64,000 nt of DNA. Source: Paraburkholderia dilworthii (GTDB taxonomy: Bacteria; Pseudomonadota; Gammaproteobacteria; Burkholderiales; Burkholderiaceae). Shown here one piece after another: positions 1 through 8,665 of the stretch. The notes below the pieces were generated by a model. The model worked only from the letters and a program-made list of their open reading frames with translations, was not told the origin of the DNA and searched no databases. Numbering within the stretch: position 1 is the stretch's first letter; each line of letters begins with the position of its first letter. A program made the translations under genes and the position numbers. The stretch spans positions 62,197 to 126,196 of the forward strand of contig NZ_AWZT01000006.1 in the NCBI RefSeq assembly GCF_000472525.1, read 5' to 3'.

Positions 1-574
1 GCGTTCTGACTTCGCCGTCCAGATACACCTGCGAGTTGCGGAAAGACGCCACCCGCACCGTCACTTCCGGCTTCTGATAGACGACGCTCAGCTTGCGGTG
101 CAATTCCTTCTGGATCGCGCTGACATCCTTGCCGGCTACGTGCAAATTGCCCGCATACGGAAACTGAATGTCACCGCTTTCGTCGATCAGAAAGCCCGGC
201 GCCGCATCGGTTGCCTTCCCGCCGGCCGCGGGCTGACCGAGCGCCGCTGCGAGTTCGGGGTGATCCCATACGACGATCTGCAGCACGTCGCCGGGGCCGA
301 CCTTATAGGGCGTCGGCTTGCCGAAGAGCGCGAGCGTCTGCGGGGGCAGCGGCGCACTTGCCTGCTCCGTATGCATCTTGCGCAGTAGTTGCAGATTGAT
401 ATCAGTAATCGGAATCGTCTGCTGTTGCGATGCCTCAGTGCTGAAATCCCCCCCCGTCTCCTGAACCGTGGCCGGCGTGACCATCCGCTGGCCGGGCGCG
501 GCAGCGCAGCCCGCCAGCAATGCGGCGATAGCGAAAACCGTGAGACTTCCCGTGCGTGTACCAAGCGAGTTCAT
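1..574 (-). CDS. bceE: Polysaccharide export outer-membrane lipoprotein, Wza/BceE type (3' end outside window)
   Basis: The gene begins at 574 after a clear AGGAGG-like site and runs off the left edge, so about 191 N-terminal residues are visible. The first residues form a lipoprotein signal with the lipobox LLAGC. A poly-export domain follows with the segment KVGPGDVLQIVVWDHPEL near residue 90, and then the start of a SLBB-like part. Proteins of this family form the octameric outer-membrane channel through which capsule or exopolysaccharide leaves the cell. The neighbouring GDP-mannose enzyme and sugar-transferase remnant fit a cepacian-type (bce) cluster. The symbol is by analogy with that cluster and is inferred; the family call is firm. 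Confidence 0.85.
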   Translation of the reverse strand, partial: MNSLGTRTGSLTVFAIAALLAGCAAAPGQRMVTPATVQETGGDFSTEASQQQTIPITDINLQLLRKMHTEQASAPLPPQTLALFGKPTPYKVGPGDVLQIVVWDHPELAAALGQPAAGGKATDAAPGFLIDESGDIQFPYAGNLHVAGKDVSAIQKELHRKLSVVYQKPEVTVRVASFRNSQVYLDGEVRT

Positions 575-642
575 AGCGTTTCCTCCTTGCGCGAAAGCGA
601 ATGTCCTCGGACGAGGCAACGCCTTGCGTGTTTTGTTAACAA

Positions 643-962
643 CTAGTAAGCGTTTCGATGCACTGATCCGGAAACGATCGTCGCGCCGATAATCCGCATG
701 ACGAGCGCAAACGACCCATGCTCCATGTCATACAGGTCATGTTCGACGCCGCGCCCATCTTCCCGATGCGGTCCATCTCGCCACGAAAGCCCTTGAACTG
801 CGCCCAACCCGTGACGCCCGGCTTGATCCGATAGCGATTGATGCAGCTCGCGACCCCTTTCCGACGGAGATCGTCGAAGCGATTTTGCGACACCGCCGCA
901 GCACCCGAGAGCACCGACGCGGCATCGACGATTCGCGCGTGTAAATCCTGAAACTTGCGCAT
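643..962 (-). pseudogene. bceB: Decayed undecaprenyl-phosphate glucose phosphotransferase (BceB/WcaJ-type) remnant
   Basis: A start codon at 962 follows a good GAGGT site and opens with MRKFQDLHARIVDAASVLSG, which resembles the membrane N-terminus of polyprenyl-phosphate sugar transferases. After about 35 residues it jumps to the C-terminal signature RYRIKPGVTGWAQFKGFRGE. A one-base shift near 785 then moves the family's usual ending (VEHDLYDMEHGSFALV...HRNAY, stop at 643) into another frame. Intact members are about 460 residues; here the 320 bp cannot be read in one frame. Both a large internal deletion and a frameshift are therefore visible. It lies between the GDP-mannose enzyme and the export lipoprotein, where bceB sits in cepacian clusters. 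It is not expected to be functional. Confidence 0.8.
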
Positions 963-1014
963 TCTGCTTACCTCGTAATGGCCGTTCCCGTCCCGAACCG
1001 GTTCGACATACGGC

Positions 1015-2589
1015 CTATGTGCATCGGCCGTAGTTGTCGTCGAATCGCACGATGTCGTCTTCGCCGAGATAGGAGCCTGACTGGATTTCAATAATCTCGA
1101 GCGGGACCTTCCCCGGGTTCTCCAGGCGGTGCCGGATGCCGAGCGGGATATAAGTCGACTCGTTCTCGCTCAGCAGGAACTGCTCTTCGCCTCGGGTGAC
1201 GAGGGCTGTACCGCGCACCACGACCCAATGTTCCGCGCGATGGTGATGCAGTTGCAGCGAAAGTTGCGCGCCCGGCGTAACGACGATGCGCTTGACCTGA
1301 AACCGGTCGCCGCGGTCGATGGAATCGTAAAAGCCCCACGGACGGCGCACCTTGCGATGCGCGTCGGCCTCCGGCGCGTGTTGCGCCTTCATGCGCGACA
1401 CGAGTCCCTTCACGTCCTGCACATGGGAGCGATCGACCACGAGCACGGCGTCGGCGGTTTCGACGACCATGACGTTCGTCGTGCCGACACACGCGACGAG
1501 ACGCCCTTCCGAATGCGCATAGCTCGACGTTGCGCGCTCGAACGTCACGCGGCCACGCCCAGCGTTGCCACTGGCGTCTTTTTCCACCGCGGCCCACACC
1601 GCGTCCCACGAACCGAGGTCGGACCAGCCGGCTTCCAGTCGGACAACCACACCTGTTGCCAATGTCCCGTTCGTGCGGCTGACCGCATGCCCGGCATCGG
1701 CGGAGCTAACGTCATGCGTGGCCGGCGTTTCGCTCAGGCGCTCCATCACGGCATAGTCGATCGAATCCGCCGGCGCGCTGAGGAACGCCTCGTCGAGCGG
1801 GCGGAAATGCGCGCCTTGCGTGCGGCCGCTGCTGAACGCGCGTTCGCACGCGGCATGCATCTCAGGTTGCAGCCGCTTCAGCGTATCCAGCCACACGCTC
1901 GCGCGCACGATGAAGATGCCGCTGTTCCACCAATACGTCCCTGCCGCAACATACCGCGCGGCGACTTCTTCCACAGGCTTTTCGACGAACCCGTCGATCG
2001 CATGTGCACCGTCCGGCAACGCGGCGCCAATTCGGATATAACCAAAGCCCGTATCCGGACGCGTAGGCGGCACACCTAGCGTCGCGATCGCGCCTTGTTC
2101 GGCGTAGTGTGCCGCGGTTGCCACCGCGCACTGCAACGCTCCTACGTCCGCGATAGAGTGATCGGCCGGCATCACGACGAGAATCGCGTCTTCTCCGTCC
2201 GCGCAAGCAAGCGATGCCGCGAGCGTGAGCGCGGGCGCGGTATCGCGGCGCGCAGGCTCCACGATCAGGCGTGCTTCGGTGCCGTTCTGATGAAGCTGTT
2301 CGGCAATCACGAAGCGGTGCTCCTCCCCGCATACGATGATCGGAGACGCATCGACTTTCCAGTTCGCGGAAAAGCCGTCCATACGGCGCGCGGTGGCCTG
2401 CAGCAGAGAATCGGAGCCCACCACATCGATAAGTTGCTTAGGATAGTTCTCGCGCGACACGGGCCACAGCCGCGAACCGGAGCCGCCGGCGAGAATCACC
2501 GGGACAATGCGCGTACAACGCGCGCCGACCGCCTCGTCAGCCGAATCGGACGACGCGTCGCTTGATGCTCCCTTAGTCAGCATACTCAT
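1015..2589 (-). CDS. bceA: Bifunctional mannose-1-phosphate guanylyltransferase / mannose-6-phosphate isomerase
   Basis: The 524-residue protein has the nucleotidyltransferase signature GGSGSRLWPVSRENYPKQ near residue 35. It ends in a type II phosphomannose-isomerase cupin (RPWGFYDSIDRGDRFQVK, LHHHRAEHW, ENPGKVPLEIIEIQ, stopping at DDNYGR). Enzymes of this layout (ManC/AlgA/BceA) make mannose-1-phosphate and GDP-mannose for exopolysaccharide. It stands directly upstream of the decayed sugar transferase and the Wza-like export gene on the same strand, which matches the head of a bce-type operon. Two in-frame ATGs (residues 1 and 3) are possible starts. GDP-mannose may also serve lipopolysaccharide or other glycans, so its retention does not prove that the exopolysaccharide is made. 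Confidence 0.93.
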   Translation of the reverse strand: MSMLTKGASSDASSDSADEAVGARCTRIVPVILAGGSGSRLWPVSRENYPKQLIDVVGSDSLLQATARRMDGFSANWKVDASPIIVCGEEHRFVIAEQLHQNGTEARLIVEPARRDTAPALTLAASLACADGEDAILVVMPADHSIADVGALQCAVATAAHYAEQGAIATLGVPPTRPDTGFGYIRIGAALPDGAHAIDGFVEKPVEEVAARYVAAGTYWWNSGIFIVRASVWLDTLKRLQPEMHAACERAFSSGRTQGAHFRPLDEAFLSAPADSIDYAVMERLSETPATHDVSSADAGHAVSRTNGTLATGVVVRLEAGWSDLGSWDAVWAAVEKDASGNAGRGRVTFERATSSYAHSEGRLVACVGTTNVMVVETADAVLVVDRSHVQDVKGLVSRMKAQHAPEADAHRKVRRPWGFYDSIDRGDRFQVKRIVVTPGAQLSLQLHHHRAEHWVVVRGTALVTRGEEQFLLSENESTYIPLGIRHRLENPGKVPLEIIEIQSGSYLGEDDIVRFDDNYGRCT

Positions 2590-2670
2590 CTTCCTTCTGA
2601 TTCTTCAGCCGGTGAAAACGGACGCCGCTGGCGGCATGGAGGCAGCGGCCTTCAACCGACCCTCTCGTGG

Positions 2671-3651
2671 CTATTGCCCTACCATGCGGCGGCTTTGTAT
2701 CCGGAACTCGGTGGGCGAAATTCGCATCCGCTTCCGAAATACTTTGGCGAGCCGGTCACCGTTGCCCATGCCGGTGCGGCGCGCAATTTTGTCGACCGGC
2801 AATTCCGAGTCGGTCAGCAGGCTGCACGTGGCAGCAAGACGTTCGTGCAACAAAAAATTCGACGGCGTGATGCCCATTTCCATCTTGAAGCGCCGCAGAA
2901 AGTTGCGCTCGCTCATTGCCACGAACTGCGCGGCGTCCGCAATCGAAATCGACTGCTGGCAGTTTTCCTGCAGCCAACGGGCAGCCGCGCGCACCTTGTC
3001 GCCCGGTGTCAGCGCGCCGTCGTCGTGGAGCAGTGGCGCAAGATTCGAGCACGGATCGGCGAGCAGACGCTCGGCTACTGCACGCGCGGTGGCCGCACCG
3101 AGATCGCGCTTGATCATCGCGAGCGAACTCCTCATCGATTCGAGACGATCGCCTGTGTCGGCGGCCTGCCCGGGTTCGTGCGACGGTGTCGACGGATTGC
3201 GCAGTGCAGTGCCGTTGATCGTGTCAGGCACGTAGGCCGCGTCGAGCAAAGCTCGCCCTTCGGCGATCGGCCGGATCGTGCCGGTGTTGCGTCGAATCCG
3301 CCGTAGCCAGGCGAGGAGCCGCTCGTCTTTCGCGGCGGCCACGGCGCCCTTGCCGCCCGCCACATACAACGCGTCGAAGCCGCCGTAATGTCTTGCGTCC
3401 AGTCCATCGGTCCACACGCGCAGCGACGACGACGACGTCACCATGCCGCCATCGGCCGACAGGAAACATATGTCGTAAGAGCAGCCGCCGGAGCCCGAAG
3501 CCAGTTCATTCGCTGCCTGAAACACTTCCGCGACGACGCCCGCCCCTGGCAGCGAGCAGTCGTTGAACAGCAGTATCGCAATGCGACGCATTGCGCCGTT
3601 CGGTGCGTGCGCCCAACGCAGCATTGCAGACTCGAGATTTGCGCAGGTCAT
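2671..3651 (-). CDS. GlxA-type transcriptional regulator (DJ-1/PfpI domain plus AraC HTH)
   Basis: The ATG at 3651 has GAGGA five bases upstream, giving 326 residues. The N-terminal half is a class I glutamine-amidotransferase-like (DJ-1/PfpI) fold (RRIAILLFNDCSLPGAGVVAEVF, DALYVAGGKGA). The C-terminal hundred residues are an AraC DNA-binding domain (SISIADAAQFVAMSERNFLRRF and GNGDRLAKVFRKRM). Such proteins are DNA-binding activators; the amidotransferase fold is regulatory rather than catalytic, and the nucleophile-elbow cysteine is replaced in AGGKGA. It is transcribed toward the GDP-mannose gene 80 bp away, so control of the exopolysaccharide locus is plausible but inferred. Confidence 0.88.
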   Translation of the reverse strand: MTCANLESAMLRWAHAPNGAMRRIAILLFNDCSLPGAGVVAEVFQAANELASGSGGCSYDICFLSADGGMVTSSSSLRVWTDGLDARHYGGFDALYVAGGKGAVAAAKDERLLAWLRRIRRNTGTIRPIAEGRALLDAAYVPDTINGTALRNPSTPSHEPGQAADTGDRLESMRSSLAMIKRDLGAATARAVAERLLADPCSNLAPLLHDDGALTPGDKVRAAARWLQENCQQSISIADAAQFVAMSERNFLRRFKMEMGITPSNFLLHERLAATCSLLTDSELPVDKIARRTGMGNGDRLAKVFRKRMRISPTEFRIQSRRMVGQ

Positions 3652-4510
3652 AGCTATCCTCAACTAGAACGGATCCACTTCACCCGAACCGCAGCGCAGG
3701 CACCGCTCTGTGCAGTGCATCATAGCCACCACGCCTCAAGCATTTAGCCGCCATGACCGATAGTGCTGACATGTTGGCGCGTTGCTAGGGGTCGGCGTCC
3801 CGGCGAACTTCTGAAATCCAGGCCAGAACCGCGGATCACAGAGAATGAATTGCCGATTCGGCATATCAATGAATTGGCATTGTGCGAATATTAGTGGAAA
3901 CGAAAAGCCCAATTCGTTCGGAAGCGCACATTCGATTTGCTATTCACAAAGGGCCATTCGTCCTGCTGGGTCGACTAGCGGCAAACGAGGTGATTTCTGC
4001 CAAAAATGGTGCCATCACCAAACCAGTTTTCCGCCGTGCGCCGCTTACAGCGTGAAGTGTCGCCGCAGTCCGTCGACGGTCAACACTGCGTACTCAAAAA
4101 AGCAAAGCCTTATCTAATGTATCCGCCTGCCGCAGCGAAACAATTAATTACGTTTACTCTTATTCGTTACATCTGTGCCGATTAATGTTTCAGACGTGAA
4201 ACACGCCAATCGCATTCATTAAGATTTTGGAAGGCAATTGACAGACCCTCTCTCCTGGCAACGGCCCGAAGATCGCCGGAATCGGCCACCACACCCGGAA
4301 ATGCGCTATGCGGTTTCCGCAATGGATGGCAACGAAAACTAGACCGAAGCGTCTCTGACCTGGTGATCTAGCAATTTGCCGACGCGCGCGCACTCGATTT
4401 CGACAGGGCAATGCATGCAGGCCGGATGCAAAACAAACACCGTCAGCCGGCTCACGGGCCGGCTGTCGGTGTCGTTGCGGTTCGTCCGCCTCGCAATGCG
4501 CGAAGCGACG
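3652..4510. other. Gene-free interval, lower GC than its surroundings
   Basis: Between the GlxA-type regulator and the MFS carrier I find no convincing gene. A 90-codon frame at 3845-4117 lacks a ribosome binding site and any recognisable motif. The stretch around 4120-4200 is clearly AT-richer than the neighbourhood. It contains a perfect inverted repeat GTTTCA-GACG-TGAAAC at 4187-4202. It presumably includes the promoter of the regulator near 3660-3760, but I see no confident hexamers. Confidence 0.5.
4187..4202. promoter_or_regulatory. Perfect inverted repeat GTTTCA-N4-TGAAAC, unassigned
   Basis: The two 6-base arms match exactly around GACG. The site lies in AT-rich sequence about 300 bp beyond the stop of the MFS gene and 540 bp upstream of the GlxA-type regulator. 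It could be an operator for an unseen transcript or a chance palindrome. No T-run follows, so it is not a terminator. Confidence 0.3.
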
Positions 4511-5992
4511 CTACTTCGAAATATCTTCCAACGCGACATCGCGCGTTTTCGGTCCCAATGTGCCGATAGCGAGCATCACGATTGCCATTGCACCGGAAAT
4601 AAACACGAACACACCATTCACGCCGAAGCGGCTCAGGCATCCAGCGATTACGAATGCGGAGAACATCGCCGACAGTCGGCTCCACGAATAAACGAAGCCC
4701 ACTGCACGTGCACGGATACTCGTTGGAAAGAGCTCTGCCTGATACGCGTGATAGCTGTATGAAATGATGTTGCCGGCGAGCACGAGACACACGCCGAGAC
4801 TCACGAGCAGCACCGTCTCGCGTGCCTGGCTGAACAGCAGCCCGCACACCACGTTCACCGCCGCCATGCAGATGATCACCGTCTTGCGCTCGAAACGGTC
4901 GGCAATCAGCAAGCCGAGCAAGGGCCCAAGCGGCGCCGCGACCGCGATGATGCTTGCGTACATCAGGCTCGTCGTCACCGTGATGCCTTGCTTGATCAGC
5001 AGCGTGGGAATCCAGTTGGCGAAGCCGTAATAGCCCATCGTCTGGAATACGTGAAAGATGATGAGCATCAGCGTGCGCTTGCGATAGGGCGGCACCAGCA
5101 GATCGCGGAACGCCGCGCGTGCGCGAACCGGCTCTGGTAATACGGGCTGCGGCAGCGGCCGTCCGTATTCGCGTTCGACTCGCGCCTCGAGCCGCGTCAT
5201 GATCGCGTCCGCTTCGTCGATCCGGCCTTTTTGCGCGAGCCAACGTGGACTCTCCGGCAAACCAAGGCGGATCCACCACACGACAATAGCGCCTACTACG
5301 CCGGTCAACACCACGAGGCGCCAGCCGTCGAGACCGAAATACCGATGCGGCACCAGCAGATACGAGAGAAACGCAACAATTGGCACCGCGCAGAAGCCAA
5401 CCGCCTGCGAACACGCGGACGCACGGCCGCGCACATGCCTCGGCACGAGTTCGGAGATATAGGTGCCGATCGTCACTATCTCCACGCCTATGCCGATGCC
5501 CGCGATGAAACGCCACAGATTGAGCCCGAGCGCCGTGTCCTGAAACGCCATGATGACGTTAGCGGCCGTGTACCACAGCAACGACCACGTGAAAATGGCG
5601 CGCCGCCCGAAGCGGTCGGCGAGAAAGCCGCATGCCGCCGTGCCGATGAAAAGTCCCGCGAACAACGCCGCGATGAAGCTCGCCACACCGCTCGTGCCAA
5701 AGAGGCCATGCGTGGTCGCCGTGAGAATGCCGCTGCGTACGAGTCCCGGTGCGATATAGCCCGAGAACATCAGATCGTACAGTTCGAAGAAGAGCCCCAG
5801 GCTCAACAGCATCACCAGCTTCCAGATGGAGCGCGTGGCCGGCAAACGGTCGAGCCGCGCCGAAATGCGCGCACCGCCTAGCGCTATCTCTTCGGCACGG
5901 CTACCCGCCGATGCACCCGCGCCTGAAGGCAAGCCGAGGGCGCCGGCATCGCCGACCGCTGTCGCATACACCGCCTGATTCGACGATTTCAT
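4511..5992 (-). CDS. MFS transporter (metabolite:H+ symporter / sugar-porter type)
   Basis: The ATG at 5992 has AAGGAG eight bases upstream; the frame is open further but lacks a better start. The 493-residue product shows about 12 hydrophobic segments. It carries the MFS signature LADRFGRRAIF after the second helix and a matching LIADRFERKTVI in the second half, with a cytoplasmic loop rich in charged residues near residue 230. GLFFELYDLMFSGYIAPGL in helix 1 is typical of proton symporters for carboxylates or sugars. It is the last gene of a minus-strand unit with a CoA-transferase and an HMG-CoA-lyase-type enzyme. It therefore probably imports the acid those enzymes break down (inference). 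Confidence 0.85.
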   Translation of the reverse strand: MKSSNQAVYATAVGDAGALGLPSGAGASAGSRAEEIALGGARISARLDRLPATRSIWKLVMLLSLGLFFELYDLMFSGYIAPGLVRSGILTATTHGLFGTSGVASFIAALFAGLFIGTAACGFLADRFGRRAIFTWSLLWYTAANVIMAFQDTALGLNLWRFIAGIGIGVEIVTIGTYISELVPRHVRGRASACSQAVGFCAVPIVAFLSYLLVPHRYFGLDGWRLVVLTGVVGAIVVWWIRLGLPESPRWLAQKGRIDEADAIMTRLEARVEREYGRPLPQPVLPEPVRARAAFRDLLVPPYRKRTLMLIIFHVFQTMGYYGFANWIPTLLIKQGITVTTSLMYASIIAVAAPLGPLLGLLIADRFERKTVIICMAAVNVVCGLLFSQARETVLLVSLGVCLVLAGNIISYSYHAYQAELFPTSIRARAVGFVYSWSRLSAMFSAFVIAGCLSRFGVNGVFVFISGAMAIVMLAIGTLGPKTRDVALEDISK

Positions 5993-6140
5993 CGTCTGTC
6001 TCCTTGAATGCCGGTCTGCGCCGGATAAGCCTGATTGACTAGCCGCGCCGCATTGAAGCAGCACGAATGACCTGCATCGATGAACTTCGGCATGCTTATG
6101 ATTATGGCAACGTTGAACGAAGCATCGCGTGAATAGCAGA

Positions 6141-7379
6141 TTACGCGGCCTCGCGCGGCGCCTGGTTCGAGCCGCTGTTCAACTGCGCGATCTGCGCTTC
6201 GTCATAACCCAGCGCGCGTAACACTTCGGCCGTGTGCTCGCCGATCTTCGCGATGGGCTGGCGCGGCTGCAAACGCGCGCCGTCGATTGAAATCGGCAGC
6301 AGGGGCATTGCGGTCTCGCTGCCGTCGTCGAGCGTAAGGCGCGCAAGGCCGCCGCTTTCGTTCAGATGCGGATCGTCGAATAGTTCTTCGGGCTTCACAA
6401 TCGACGCGAACGGAATGTGGTCGCGTTCGAATTGCGGCACGAGCGCCGTGCCTTCGAAACGGCTCAAGGTTTCGCCAAGCGTCTGCAGCAGCCACGAGCG
6501 CGCGAGTACGCGGTCGTTGTTGGTCGCGAGGCGCGGGTCGGAGAGCAGATCGCCGCGACCGAGAATCCCGCACAACGCGCGCCATTGACCGTCGCCGGTC
6601 GCGGCAATGAACATCTGCTCATTGTTCGCGAGCGTGAAGACGTCGTAGACGGCCCATGCGCTGATGCGCTCCGGCATCGGCGCTGGCGGCACGCCGGTCG
6701 CCGCGTACTGCTGCATGTGCTGCGCGGACAGCAGCACACAGTTCTCGAAGAGCGCACTTTGCACTTCCTTGCCGCGCCCGCTCGCATGCCGTTCGTGCAA
6801 TGCGGCGAGCACGCCGATCGCGCCGAACATGCCGCCCATGATGTCGTTGACCGAGCTGCCCGCCCGCAGCGGACGACCTACCGGACCTGTCATGTACGCG
6901 AGACCGGCCATCATCTGGACGACTTCGTCGAGGGCAAGGCGGTGCTCATAGGGGCCATTCAGAAAGCCTTTATGCGAAACGTAGATCAGCTTCCGGTTGC
7001 GCTCGTGCAGCGACGCATAGTCGAGACCCAGGCTCGCCATGCGGCCCGGCTTGAAGTTTTCGACGAACACATCGGCGGTATCGACGAGCTTGTGCAGCGC
7101 GGCCAGCCCCGCTTCGCTATCGAGATCGAGCGCGACGCTCTTCTTGTTGCGATTGAACGTGCGGAAAAAGCCCGCGCCGGTGCCGAGCAAACGGCGCGTG
7201 CCGTCGCCACGCGGCGGCTCGACTTTGATGACTTCTGCGCCGAGGTCGCCGAGAATCATCCCGCACGTCGGGCCCATCACCATATGCGACAACTCGACCA
7301 CCCGAATGCCCGCGAGCGGCAATGCGCTCTGCTGCGGCGACTCATTGGCGCAACGGGTGGTAGACGAATAGGCGTTCAT
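6141..7379 (-). CDS. CaiB/BaiF family CoA-transferase
   Basis: The ATG at 7379 overlaps the TGA of the upstream lyase gene (ATGA) and follows AGGTG, giving 412 residues. Family marks are the opening LAGIRVVELSHMVMGPTCGMILGDLGAEVIKVEPPRGD (split domain start), FVENFKPG, and LALDEVVQMMAGLAYMTG. The last holds the aspartate (about residue 151) that forms the acyl-aspartyl intermediate in class III CoA-transferases. These enzymes move CoA between carboxylic acids without ATP. Translational coupling to an HMG-CoA-lyase-type gene suggests it activates a dicarboxylic acid such as 3-hydroxy-3-methylglutarate, using a donor like succinyl-CoA. The substrate is inferred. Confidence 0.88.
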   Translation of the reverse strand: MNAYSSTTRCANESPQQSALPLAGIRVVELSHMVMGPTCGMILGDLGAEVIKVEPPRGDGTRRLLGTGAGFFRTFNRNKKSVALDLDSEAGLAALHKLVDTADVFVENFKPGRMASLGLDYASLHERNRKLIYVSHKGFLNGPYEHRLALDEVVQMMAGLAYMTGPVGRPLRAGSSVNDIMGGMFGAIGVLAALHERHASGRGKEVQSALFENCVLLSAQHMQQYAATGVPPAPMPERISAWAVYDVFTLANNEQMFIAATGDGQWRALCGILGRGDLLSDPRLATNNDRVLARSWLLQTLGETLSRFEGTALVPQFERDHIPFASIVKPEELFDDPHLNESGGLARLTLDDGSETAMPLLPISIDGARLQPRQPIAKIGEHTAEVLRALGYDEAQIAQLNSGSNQAPREAA

Positions 7380-8359
7380 TGCAGCACCTGTGAGCAAAAC
7401 GATTGTGAAGATTCGATGCATCGGGAAGCCGCGAACTGCTTCGGCAAACCGGCGCGCGCGAGATAGCCGTAAAGCGGCTCACCAGGCAATGCATCGGCGA
7501 GCACTGCACGCGACGCGATCAAACGCGTGAGATCGATGCCGGTCTCATAGCCCATGCTGTCGAGCATGAACACGAGGTCTTCGGTGTTGACGTTGCCGGT
7601 CGCGCCAGGCGCATGCGGGCAACCGCCCAGTCCGCCGAGCGACGCGTCGAATTCGCGGATGCCGTGTTGCAGCGCGATCAGCGTATTCGCGAGCGCAAGG
7701 CCGCGCGTGTCGTGCAGATGCAGCGAGCGCAGCGTGTCGCCCGCCACGCCGCGCACGAGTTCGATGATCTCGCCGACCTGGCGCGGTGTGGCTTCGCCGG
7801 TCGTATCGCCGAGTGCGATCACATCGGCGCCTGCACGCACGGCGTCGCGCGCAATTGCCGCGACGTCCGCATAAGGCACCGCGCCTTGCAGCGTGCAGCC
7901 GAACACCGTCGACAAACCGGCGATCAACTCGACGCGCCGCGTGCTTGCGCCCGGCGCGCTGTCGATCGCCTCGCGCATCGCCGCGAATGCGTCGATCATT
8001 TCGGCTGGCGTCTTGCGCACGTTCGCGAGGCTGTGCGCGGCGCTCACCGAGATCGGCGCTACGATCCGATGCACACCCGATTCGAGCGCACGCAGCGCGC
8101 CCTTCAGGTTCGGCACGAGCGCGGTCACGATCAGATCGTCATAACTGAGCGCGTGGGCGATGACCTCGTCGGCGTCGGCCATTTGCGGCAGCAGCTTCGC
8201 CGGCACGAAAGAAGCCACCTCCATATGCCGCACACCGGCGGCATACGCGGCATCGATCCAGCGGCGTTTGAATTTGGTAGGCATGGTTCGCGCGATGCTT
8301 TGCAGACCGTCGCGCATGCCGACTTCGGTCACCACGACGCGCTCCCTGATATCACTCAT
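7376..8359 (-). CDS. Hydroxymethylglutaryl-CoA lyase family enzyme
   Basis: The ATG at 8359 follows AGGA and gives 327 residues. The DRE-TIM barrel is evident: TEVGMRDGLQSI (Arg16, Asp17), the metal-binding HLHD (His214, His216), and the signature GGLGGCPHAPGATGN with catalytic Cys247. HMG-CoA lyase splits 3-hydroxy-3-methylglutaryl-CoA into acetoacetate and acetyl-CoA, normally in leucine breakdown. Here no leucine-pathway genes are adjacent. It is instead coupled to a CoA-transferase and a carrier under a LysR gene, which hints at a dedicated dicarboxylate pathway. Related lyases for similar acyl-CoAs cannot be excluded. Confidence 0.9.
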   Translation of the reverse strand: MSDIRERVVVTEVGMRDGLQSIARTMPTKFKRRWIDAAYAAGVRHMEVASFVPAKLLPQMADADEVIAHALSYDDLIVTALVPNLKGALRALESGVHRIVAPISVSAAHSLANVRKTPAEMIDAFAAMREAIDSAPGASTRRVELIAGLSTVFGCTLQGAVPYADVAAIARDAVRAGADVIALGDTTGEATPRQVGEIIELVRGVAGDTLRSLHLHDTRGLALANTLIALQHGIREFDASLGGLGGCPHAPGATGNVNTEDLVFMLDSMGYETGIDLTRLIASRAVLADALPGEPLYGYLARAGLPKQFAASRCIESSQSFCSQVLQ

Positions 8360-8665
8360 GTTCTGAATCCTGCGGAAAATGCGGGGAAATGAAGCACGGA
8401 TCAGAGCGTGCCTGCGCGAAGCCGCGAGGCAAAGTCTGCGTTGACGAAGCACTCCATCGCCGTTGACGATGGCCGGTGAGGCAAGCGGGACGGGCGTGCG
8501 CCGTTGCAAAGGGGAAACCCTTAAGGGCTTTTCAGAGGATGGGCGGCACGGACTCGCGCGGGCCTGCGCGTCGTTTGCATCGCATATTGAGCAGTGCTTG
8601 CCCGGCAGCACGCGGTTGAGATCGAGCGCCAGACCTGGCCTTGATGCCTGGCGTCGATCCTTGCC
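8360..8665. other. Gene-free interval upstream of the lyase operon
   Basis: About 306 bp separate the LysR stop from the lyase start on the same strand. I see no credible gene. The stretch presumably carries the promoter and LysR binding site of the lyase-transferase-carrier unit, but no clear hexamer pair or T-N11-A box stood out. Confidence 0.4.

Noticed and set aside
3845..4117. 90-codon frame in the gap after the GlxA-type regulator
   Set aside because: There is no ribosome binding site, no motif and an odd composition (many Cys, Ser, Gln).
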